A stretch of 64,000 bases of DNA, taken from the NCBI GenBank assembly GCA_037176705.1, contig CM073898.1, forward strand, positions 28,130,988 through 28,194,987. Reading direction: 5' to 3'. Under the pieces are notes generated by a model. That model saw nothing but the letters and a program-made list of their open reading frames with translations, was not told the origin of the DNA and ran no database searches. Position numbers and translations under genes: made by a program. Of this stretch, positions 53,695 to 64,000 are shown piece by piece (positions within the stretch are counted from its first letter, which is position 1; every line of letters begins with the position of its first letter). Origin of the DNA: Molossus alvarezi. Its lineage: Eukaryota; Chordata; Mammalia; Chiroptera; Molossidae.

Positions 53695-54205
53695 TCTACC
53701 TCAGATATAGTTTTTGTATTATTATGAAAAATATTTAATATACAGAAAAGATGAAAGGCTTACAGTGACAGCAGAAATATCTACCACTTAGATTCTATAA
53801 TTAACATTTTGCTATACTTGGGTTATCACATGTCTATCCATCATCATTCTGTCTTATTTTCTGATGAATTTAAAAGTAAATTGCAGGTACTTAGATATAG
53901 ATTACAATTGCTTTCTCTTTTTGATCCTTTTACTTGGGAGGGTAGTCAGAAAATATAAAGACTCTCTATTGCTGTATCTTCTCTGAGAACTTATCTTTGG
54001 ATACTTTTCAACCTGCCTTATTCATTACATATTCAGCCAAACTTTGCTTTAGTTTTTCACAACTCCTACTCCTGATAGTCTCACTAATATTTTTGGAGGA
54101 AAAGAAGTCATTTTTAAAAATTATAAAAACAGTAATTCATAATCCCAACATAAGCACAACTACTGTCATTTATATATTCCCTGTTTTTTTTCTTTTTCAT
54201 TTCAT
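53695..54205 (-). repeat. Old L1/HAL1, antisense
   Basis: TTATAATTAACATTTTGCTA-like text, CATGTCTATCCATCATCATT and GATGAATTTAAAAGTAAATT follow reversed L1M. Limits approximate. Confidence 0.5.
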
Positions 54206-54212
54206 GTATTTT

Positions 54213-54417
54213 TTTTTTTATCCTCACCCAATAATATGGTTATTGATTTTAGAGAGAAAGGAAGCCGGTGGGGGCGGGGGGAGAGAGAAAACACATTGAT
54301 GGGAGAGAGAAAAACATCAATCGGTTGCCTCCCTTATGCGTTCTGACTGGGAATCGAATCTGCAGTCTTTTGGTGTACGGGACAACACTCCAACCAACTG
54401 AGCCACTGGCCATGGCT
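54213..54417 (-). repeat. Ves-related SINE, hybrid tail
   Basis: Begins TTATCCTCACCCAATAATA like the main type, then TTATTGATTTTAGAGAGAAA like the B variant, and ends GCCACTGGCCATGGC. TCATGTATT before and TCATGTGTT after may be the duplication. Confidence 0.82.
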
Positions 54418-54487
54418 CATGTGTTATTTATAGCTATTGCTTCTGTGCATATAATTTCAAAATATTTTTTGAAAATATGTGAAGTTT

Positions 54488-54746
54488 GCCCTGGCAGGTT
54501 TGGCTCAGCGGTTAGAGCATCGACCTGCGGTCCGGAGAGACCCGGGTTCGGTTCCCGCTAAGGGCACGTACCTGGGTTGCAGTTTGTCCCCGGCCCTGGT
54601 TGGTCGTGTGGGTGGCAGCCACTCGATGTGTCCCTTTCACGTCGATGTTTCTCTCTCTCTCTCTCTCTATTCCTCTCTCTCCCTCCCACTCTACCTGAAC
54701 AAAAAAAATGGAAAGGTGTCCTCAGGTGAGGATAACGAAAAGAAAA
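54488..54746 (+). repeat. Ves SINE with 17-bp TSD
   Basis: GCCCTGGCAGGTTTGGCTCA to CTCAGGTGAGGATAACGAAA. Flanked by GAAAATATGTGAAGTTT (54,471) and GAAAATATCTGAAGTTT (54,747), one mismatch. Confidence 0.94.
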
Positions 54747-54764
54747 GAAAATATCTGAAGTTTT

Positions 54765-56690
54765 TAGATTATTATATTATGGCCTGGTAAGTGAGTGTTT
54801 TATATTTCATTGAATAGCCATGCCACCATTGGACAGTTAAGTTGCTTCCCAATTGAGAAAAGCTCTCGAACTCAATGAATTGGTATTGCTCATTGTCTGA
54901 AGCTGGTCATAAGTAGAGCTTATCCCATCCCTCTGACTCACATAACCTTAGGAGTTGAAACTGATGAAATGGCAGAGAAACAAAGAAATTGGAGGGAGGA
55001 AAGATAGACTTCAGTCCTGGTTGGCTTTGAAACTACATTAGGAGCAAATGAAGTTAGAAAAAAGTTATGTTTTCAACTTTAATGAAACATTTTTGACAAA
55101 TAAATTTTCATTTTTACCCTTAATCTGGCAGTTATTTTCTGAGTTGGGCTGAGTAAATTTCCTATTTAAAGTTTACCTGCAAATTATCATATAAGAAACT
55201 TTTGGTTAAAGTACTAGGAATGGATATGTATGTTAAATTTCCAATGAATTTTATTCCTGTTTGTTGTGGAACTTTGTGAACTCTAAGAAGCAGTAACCAG
55301 TTCACTACCATTTACTAATATATACTCAAATAACTATAATATATACTCAAATAACTATAATTTCAAGTTTTCACCTTCTTAAGCATAAGTAGCTAATTAG
55401 AGAGGGATATTCTAACATCGAACTCTATAATCTTAGGGTTATACAGAATCTTGTAGAGGATAATTTAAGAACCCTCTTACAGTGATACAAGATAGTGATA
55501 CTTAACCCATCAAGATAGTTGAATCTCATTTTATTAAAAGATTTTTCAGAGAAAGCTGTTCTTGATTGTCATAGTTCATTCTGTCTAGAATTAACCTTAA
55601 CTGTAAAAAAATTCTTATCTAACATATTCTTCTTGTTTGGCCCTCTGTGGAAACAGGTGGTTACTATTTTTCATATACTAACTTGAGTTACTTGAAACAA
55701 CATTTATCATTTACAGTTTGCCGTATTTGAATTAAGCTATTTACATAATACAGATTGACCTAAACAGAGCTTTCTGCCCATGAAAAAGATGCTCTCTGGG
55801 GATTATTAAAATATTCTTCTGGACTATGTTTAGTCATGTTTGTATGTGAATATATTCACTGTCGTAATGAGTGGTTAGGTAATTTGAAGTACATTGCTCA
55901 ATTGCTGGTACTGTCTTTAGAACATATGCCCAAGTATAAGATCTATCAACAAATGTTATAGCAAAGTACCTCACTGGAGAAAATGGTCTGGATTTAATCT
56001 GACTTTAGAATATGTATATTTGCTTTGGAGGAGATGTGGGGAATTTGATCTGGGCTCTAATCATCTAATTTGGCAAATTCTTGGAATGTTAGATTGATCC
56101 TGGGATTAATTTATGGGTCTGAGTCAGATCTGGGATGATCCTAGAAGACAGCATTGGCCTTTTCAAAGTGGGCTCTAGGACATCTCATGTATTGTACACT
56201 TGAGACTTACTACTTGGATCTCTCATTTATAAAGATTTCTTCAAAGAAACCATAGATTTAAGATAATGTAGTAAGTCAAGCACAGGAGAACAATAAGAAA
56301 ATGGCACAGCTGATCCTTCTGTTCTTAATTCAAACTTTCTGTCAGCCACATCACAGATTTAAAATCAGTGATCTAATCTGGTCTGATAAGAAATCATCTT
56401 CCCAATGTCAAAATTATTGAAAAGACTTGTTTGAAATATGGATGAATCCTACCCTAAATATATGTACTTAAAATATTAACTAATGTTTGAAAAATCAAAA
56501 AGTAGTTTATTTCCCATGTCTTAATTATTATTTACCACCGGATCTTTATAAAATATAAATATTATAAGCTTTTTTGGGGGGATTAAGTCCTATTAAAAAA
56601 ACAAGGCAATGTATGGGACTGAGTGAAAATAATAAAAATTACAACTGCGGGATTAAGATTTGTGTCACTTGGAAGAAATAAATATGCTAT
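54765..56690. other. No recognised feature
   Basis: Nearly 2 kb of AT-rich intron with no repeat or gene named except a 21-bp tandem duplication. Confidence 0.5.
55316..55357. repeat. Perfect 21-bp tandem duplication
   Basis: Two exact copies of a 21-bp AT-rich unit starting TAATATATACTC. Confidence 0.95.
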
Positions 56691-56697
56691 TTTCCAG

Positions 56698-56714
56698 CAC
56701 ACACACACACACAC
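56698..56714. repeat. (CA)n microsatellite
   Basis: About eight CA units. Confidence 0.9.
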
Positions 56715-56801
56715 GAAAGAATGAAGCTATTGCTGTTACAAGACATCTGAGTTCTCATTTATTTTATATTTATTCCATGCCTTCTATTTTTATCTTTTTG
56801 T

Positions 56802-56998
56802 TAATCCTCAACTGAGAATATTATTCCATTGATTTTTAGATAGAGTAGAAGGAAGGGAGAGGGGAAGGGGAGAGAGAAACATTGATGTGAGAGAGACACA
56901 TCGATTGGTTGCCTCCCGCATGACTTCTACCAGGGCCTGGGAATCAAACCTGAGACCCCTTGGTCTGCAGGTTGACACTGAGCCCAACTAGCCAGAGC
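56802..56998 (-). repeat. Ves SINE, first of three in tandem
   Basis: TTAATCCTCAACTGAGAATA to CTAGCCAGAGC, diverged, with part of the head deleted. Confidence 0.87.
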
Positions 56999-57009
56999 TA
57001 TTTTTCATT

Positions 57010-57268
57010 TCCTTTTTTTTTTTTTTTTTAATCCTCACTTGAGGATTTTTTTTTTTTTTTCCATATATCTTCAGAAAGAGTGGGAAAGAGAGAGAGAGAC
57101 AGAGAGACATCTATTTGAAAGAGACACATCGACTGGTTGCCTTCCACACCACCCTGACTAGGACCAGGAGAGACCACAACCGATTTACGGGCCCTTGACC
57201 AGAATGGAACCAGCAACTCATTGGTCTGCGGGCCAACGTGCTAACCGCAGAGCCAAATTGGCCAGGGC
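57010..57268 (-). repeat. Ves SINE, second of three in tandem
   Basis: TTAATCCTCACTTGAGG to TTGGCCAGGGC. TTTTTCATTTC occurs before and after it, a probable duplication. Confidence 0.9.
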
Positions 57269-57279
57269 TTTTTTCATTT

Positions 57280-57486
57280 CTTTTAATCCTCACCTGAGTA
57301 TATGTTATTTTATTGATTTTTTTCAGAGGGGGTCGGGGACATCAATTGGTTGCCTCCTGTACACATACATTCCCTGATTGGGGATCAAATCCACAACCTA
57401 GGTATGTGCCCTTACTAGTAATTGAACTCACAGTCTTTTTGCGCACAAGACGATGCTCTAACCAATGGAGCCACCTAGCCAGGGCA
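57280..57486 (-). repeat. Ves-related SINE, third of three in tandem
   Basis: TTTAATCCTCACCTGAGTAT, then a B-type TTTTATTGATTTTTTTCAGA tail, ending CACCTAGCCAGGGC. Confidence 0.85.
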
Positions 57487-57685
57487 CTTTTGTGTCTGGT
57501 TTCTTTTGCTTAATATTATGTTGGTGAGATTCATCGATGTTGTATGTGGTTGTAGTTCATGCAATGTCATTGCTGAATATTTGGTTATATGAATATGCCA
57601 CAATTTATTTGTTCATATTTGGTTTGTTTCCAGTACTTGACTATTATGGATAATGCTGTGATTCCTGTACATCTCTCTTTCTCTT

Positions 57686-57922
57686 TTTTTTTATCCTCAC
57701 CAGAGGACATTTCTCCATTTTTTTGTTCAGATAGAGTGGGAGGTAGAGAGAGAGAGAGAAACATTGACGTGAAAGGGACACATCGAGTGGTTGCCACCCG
57801 CACAACCCAACCAGGGCCGGGGACAAACTGCAACCAAGGTACGTGCCCTTAGTGGGAACCGAACCCGGGTTTCTCTGGACCGCAGGCCGACGCTCTAACC
57901 ACTGAGCCAAACCAGCCAGGGC
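57686..57922 (-). repeat. Ves SINE nested in L1
   Basis: TTATCCTCACCAGAGG to CCAGCCAGGGC. CTGTACATCTCT (57,665) and CTGTACATATCTCT (57,925) flank it. Confidence 0.93.
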
Positions 57923-58381
57923 ATCTGTACATATCTCTTGATACACATGTGTACATATTTTTGTTGCATTTAATAATAAGACTGGAATTGCTGGCTTATA
58001 GGCAAAGTATTTATTCTACTTTAATACCACATAGTTTTACTTAGTAGCTGTACCAGTATGTAGTCCCACCAACAGTTTCAGGAGTTCCTGTTGTTCTACA
58101 TCTTCAACACTAGATATTGTTAGTCTTTTCATTTTAAGCTGTCTGGTGAGTGTGTAATGATTTTTTTTATTGTGGTTTCAAATTGTATTTTCTAGATTAT
58201 TAATAAGGTTGAGCAATTTTTTGTATATTTATTGACCCACACGTTTTTCTATCAGACTGTCTTTCTAATTGATTTGTAGGTATTCTTTGTATATTAAGGA
58301 TGTGAACCCTTTGTCAGTTATATGTTCCAACTACTTTCACCTATTCTGACTTTCCTTTTCACTCCTAATGGTATCTTTTTT

Positions 58382-58755
58382 AAAAAAATTAATTTATTTT
58401 TGTTACAGATGTTTCTCCTTTTTCCCCACAGACATCCTCCTCCCTATCCCACATGCACCCCTGCCCCCAGTATTGCTGTCAGTGTCCATTGGTTACACAT
58501 AAATGCATATAAGTTCTTTGGTTTATCTCATCCCCCCAGCCCCTCTCCTCTGAGGTTTGTCAGTCTGAACCATACTCCTTTCTATGTCTCTGGGTCTGTT
58601 TTGTTCATCAGCTTTTTCTGTTCATTATATTCCACAAATAAGTGAGATCATGTGGTATTTGTCTTTCTCTGATTGGCTTATTTCATTTAGCATAATATGA
58701 GATCTTTCTTTCTTAGAGCTGCATGGTGTTCCATTGTGTATATGTACCACAGTTT
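58382..58755 (-). mobile_element. 5'-truncated bat L1 tail nested in L1
   Basis: Same reversed L1 3' sequence type as 26,758-27,228 (TTCTTTGGTTTATCTC, GATCATGTGGTATTTGTCTT). Flanked by TAATGGTATCTTTTT and TAATGGTCTCTTTTT, one mismatch. Confidence 0.8.
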
Positions 58756-59485
58756 TAATGGTCTCTTTTTATGAAGAGACATTCTCAATTTTAAGACTGG
58801 TTTAAGCTATCAGTCTTTTCCTTTTTAGTAGTGATTTCTGTGTCTTGTTTAACTGTCTTCTGAAAGCTTTATTATCTGCCTTTCACATTTAGATCTACAA
58901 TCCACCTGGAACTGATTTTTGTATGTGGTGCGAGTTAAGGGTCAAGGTCCCATTTGACCCATCATTGTATATTGGTGTGACTCCTGTTTCCCCAGATCCC
59001 TAAAGCGCCACCTTTGGTCTTTATATGGTTATTTTTATTTTTGGGTTCTCTTTCCAGTTCCATGAGTCCATTGGTTTATTTTTGTCTTAATTACCATAGT
59101 TTTGTAATAAGTCTTTATATCTAATAGAGCAAGTGCTCCTCCTTTTTCCTTTTCTTCAAGGTGATTTTAGTTATTCTTGACCCTTTGCTTTTCTTTATAA
59201 ACTTTCAAATAAGCTTATCAAGTTCCATGCATGCACACGTGCCCATACAAACTGTTGGAATTTTTTTCGTATTGAATTAAATTTCCAGATCGGTTTGGGT
59301 AAAAGTGGCATATTTTATTGAGTCTTCAACCCATGGACATAGTATATTTAAGCCTTTCATTTCTCTTGACAAAATTTACTAGTTTTATGTGCAGAGGTCT
59401 TGAACATCATTTATTATTTTTATTTCTAGGTATTTATTATTTGTTAGTACTATTATGAATGATATATTTTAAAAAATTTTTTCTG

Positions 59486-60751
<1,266 letters not shown>

Positions 60752-61059
60752 AAAAAAATTTTTTTTTCTGTTCACTGCTAAGATATAGTAATACAGTTGA
60801 TTTTGTGTATTGACCTATGTTTATCTACCTTGCTAAACTTGCTGTTAATTCTAGTAATTCTAATAAGCTAATTATATATATTTTTTGTCTGTGAGTGATA
60901 GTTATATTTCTTCTTTTCTGATCTTTATTTCTCTTGACTTATTGAACTGAGTAGGATTGCAGCACAGAATAGAAGTTGTGAGAGGGTTTTTGTTTTTTAC
61001 TCCTTATCTCAAAGAAAAGCTTTCAGTATTTCAACATTAATTTTGGGTTTTGTTTTGTT

Positions 61060-61365
61060 ATTTTGATATATGCCTGTTCCATTTACTGTAGCTGCATAAC
61101 CAATTAAGAATTTAATTACAGCATCTATTATGATCATGGATTCTGTGGATTAGGAATTTAGATAGGGCACATCATGAAATGCTTGTCAGCTGTGTTGTTG
61201 GAGGGCTTGGCTGCAAGATGCAAAGGCAGAGGGAAGGAATTATCTGAAGGCTCATGTACACATAGGTCTGGTTGTTGATGCTGGCTCTTGGCAAGGAGCC
61301 TCATTTCATTTTTTTTATTTTTATTATTCTTACCCGAGGGCATTTTTAAAATTTATTTATTTATT
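61060..61365. other. No recognised feature
   Basis: Includes a short TTACCCGAGGGCATTTTTAA at about 61,331, which looks like the terminal piece of another Ves next to the full copy. Otherwise unrecognised. Confidence 0.45.
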
Positions 61366-61426
61366 TTTATCCTCACCCGAGGACATTTTTCTATTTTTTG
61401 TTCACATAGAGTGGGAGGGAGGGGGG

Positions 61427-61472
<46 letters not shown>

Positions 61473-61626
61473 TCGATGTGAGAGAGACACTTTGACTGGG
61501 TGCCACCCATACAACCCCAGCTAGGGCCAGGGACAAACTGCAACCGAGGTACGTGCCCTTGGTGGGAACCGAATTTTGGTCTCTCTGGTCCGTGGGCTGA
61601 CGCTCTAACCGCTGAGCCAAACTGGA
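61366..61626 (-). repeat. Ves SINE with long (GA)n, head slightly truncated
   Basis: TTATCCTCACCCGAGG to CTGAGCCAAACTGGAACAC. The GA run is at about 61,431-61,468. The first bases of the head (CCAGGGC) are missing or mutated. Confidence 0.9.
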
Positions 61627-64000
61627 ACACCACATTTCTTTTGTATCATTATATTTCCCATTTTGTCTGCTTTTATTTTTCCTGCGTGGTCTCAACTGAA
61701 TGTCCTTTGTGTCAGATACATTGCACACTCTCCAGCCCACTTCTTTTAATCTTTCAAATGGCTCCTAGACTTTGATGAATCTGTGCAGGTATTAATTGAA
61801 AAAGAAGTATTTTTTCACATCTCACTTGAAAAACTCTTGTCATAAAGGCTTTTTGTTAATATTAATGCGGATCATTTTGCTTCATTCTTCTGTCTTTTAT
61901 TAGTTTTGTTGTTAGTTTTTCCTTATCTCAGTCTTTGTAGCACAACTCTTAATGTTCAGTTTGGTTTAGGTTTCATCCATTTCATAGTATTTTTTTTGGT
62001 GTGTATTTAGAGCAGTCATATTGTTTGTGTTTTACTTGAGGTTGTTTTAAATTTCCTTTTCTCAATTATAAATATAAAGCTTAAAAGCAAAAAATTCAAG
62101 TGATAAACTGCTGATAGTTTTTTTAGACACTTACCTCCTTGAATTTGTTCTTTGATTAGCCCTAGGAGTAGCTTTAAAAGTAGTTACCAAAATAATAAAT
62201 ACTTGCATTCATTAATTTTCACCTGGTTTTACATGGTATGGTTTTGTAAGACAGACTCAAGATATTTATAATTTGAATTACTTTATACATTTACTTATTG
62301 TAAACATGAGTGGTTTAAAATTGGAATATCTGACCAGATATAAATTGTTTATTGTTATAGGTTACTTAGTAGTGCAGTTGTATTATTTTTAAATAATTTG
62401 GAAAATTAGTGAATTAAGAAAAATGACTATTTTTACTGTTAATTACATTCATTATCTTTAGTGAAATGGTGATAATAAATCAGCCATGTTAGTCTTAGGT
62501 TAAAAAAAAATCAATGAAAGGTGATCATTCTTTCAGTTTCTTTACAGTTCATATGCATTTTATTTTAAAAGCAAAAGGAAAGAGGAAATGTGACTTGCCA
62601 CTTTTCCCACACATTGTTTATTTTATTTCCTAATAGAGAAAATACTTACTTTGGGGGCTTCACCTCTGTTATTTATAGAAACTATTTAGTATGTTTGTGT
62701 TTCATTTTCAGAAGGCAAAAACTATTTTTGTATTTGAAGCAATTGTACTTTACTCTTAACCAAGTAAAAGAGGATCAGAAAAGTAATGCCCGAGAACAAC
62801 CAAATTATTGTAGTGAATCTTTATGCGGTGCATTAATTCATATGTTTCTGCCTACGCCTAGAGTTTAGCCACTCCCCATAGCAGCCCAATTTTTTTTGTC
62901 TGAATCCTAACTCCTTTTGCCTGCGTGCTCTGTCTGCTCTCTTTCCTTCAGTTTCTTTGTCTCACTTTATAAATAAGTAGAAAACCTTTCTGCAGTTCAG
63001 AGAGCAAAGGTCCAGGAGAAGAGCTATCTTAAGTTTTTATTTGTGCCAACTACAAGTGCTTTGTGGTAGGCCATCTGGACTGGAAGATTTCCTCAGAATG
63101 TAAAGTATGTCGTGAGATTTAGAAAGCTGGGATTTGCTCTGGAACTATCTGGGAAGGCAGCAGGAAACGTAGACACAACTGGTTTATATTGCTTGTAACG
63201 TAGGTGGCAAGAATGGAAGACAGTTTGCCTGGTCTCGCTTCAGTGTGTGGTTCCTCTGTACTTAAGAACTTCTGCACTGGTAATGTATTTCTCTTTTCCT
63301 GGGAAATCAATTCAGACTTGTCTCACAAACTTTACTACTTGTGACAAAAGAATTCTGAGGAGTTTGGAATAAATCTAGATCCCTTCCTTTTTTAAATTCC
63401 CCCTCCCTTTAGAAATATATGTGTCAATAATGGCATAAATAATTTAAGACTGTAACTACTGTATAAACAAATATATTCCTGTTGTGAGGGCAGAGTGACT
63501 TTGCTCAACTCATTCTTTTCCTGTTTCCCCCCAAAAGATGGCCATTATATTATTCTTGGGGCGGGGGGGTTAAAATACCGTATTTTAATGGAAAATAATG
63601 AAAAAGTGTCTCTTAAAAGCAAATTGGAAGTTGTGTAATTAAGCTGGACATTTGCTTCTATCAAGTCTAACCAGAAAACTTCATCAAAAGCAGTCAGTTA
63701 TCTGTTTTAAATTAAGTGAGACTTTGAAAAAAGATCATTTTAATTGTGAATGAATTCTGGAGATAGAAGAAAGTAAAGTCGTTCCCTGGGGCGAGCCATC
63801 ATGCTCATAGAGTACTGTAACAAATGTTTTAAAAAATTTTTTGCTTAACACAATTTCTTTTTAAATTTATGCTAGTAGGTACATTTTTAGTAGGATTATC
63901 TTACAAGGAAAATACAGTTTTTAAAAATAGAAAATAAGTCAACAGCATTATTCATGATATTTCATTGACACCAGAAATTAGTCTTATTTTCATATAATCA
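61627..64000. other. No recognised feature, AT-rich intron end
   Basis: About 2.4 kb with no Ves copy and no gene. EML4 exon 2 was looked for and not seen. Short frames such as those at 62,590 and 63,119 match no protein family I know. Confidence 0.5.

Noticed and set aside
62590..63310. 92- and 63-codon frames near the window end
   Set aside because: No recognisable domains, AT-rich context, no splice or promoter signals.

Overview
This window is nuclear DNA from a bat, most likely a vespertilionid (Myotis, Eptesicus or Pipistrellus type). The evidence is more than 40 copies of the tRNA-derived Ves SINE. Their sense strand starts with a pol III A box (TGGCTCAGCGG) and a B box (GGTTCGGTTCC), continues through a CT-rich stretch, and ends in a CCTCGGGTGAGG block with an A-rich tail. 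Many copies have target-site duplications (TSDs) of 14-19 bp that can be read directly. Older mammalian repeats (L1, L2, MIR, hAT-Charlie-like, Tigger-like, LTRs) fill much of the rest.

Only one real protein-coding locus is visible. Positions 1-18,430 are repeat-rich intergenic sequence. Positions 18,430-18,900 are a TATA-less CpG-island promoter. It contains the first exon of EML4 on the + strand: a GC-rich 5'UTR with a seven-codon upstream ORF (stop included), the start codon at 18,856, and 25 coding nucleotides (MDGFAGSL plus one base). The exon ends at a consensus donor, CTCG|GTGAGT, at 18,881. Everything from 18,881 to 64,000 reads as EML4 intron 1. I did not find exon 2 (coiled-coil coding), which fits the very long first intron of mammalian EML4.

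The intron has three zones. From 18.9 to 24.37 kb it has no Ves insertions and few recognisable repeats. From 24.4 to 57.9 kb it is dense in Ves SINEs, often nested in old L1, L2 and hAT elements or paired in opposite orientation. From 57.5 to 61.05 kb there is an old antisense L1 that has received a Ves SINE, a younger 5'-truncated L1 tail, and a processed pseudogene of LAPTM4A (59,486-60,751, frameshifted, with a flanking TSD). The last 2.4 kb is AT-rich and has no recognisable gene.

Nearly all longer open frames in the window are read-through of SINEs, L1 tails or the GC-rich CpG island. I found no convincing new coding system. The most useful observations are the nested, TSD-dated retrotransposon stratigraphy, inverted Ves pairs that could form dsRNA in EML4 pre-mRNA, a Ves copy that lost its pol III A box by a short direct-repeat deletion, and the EML4 promoter and uORF layout.
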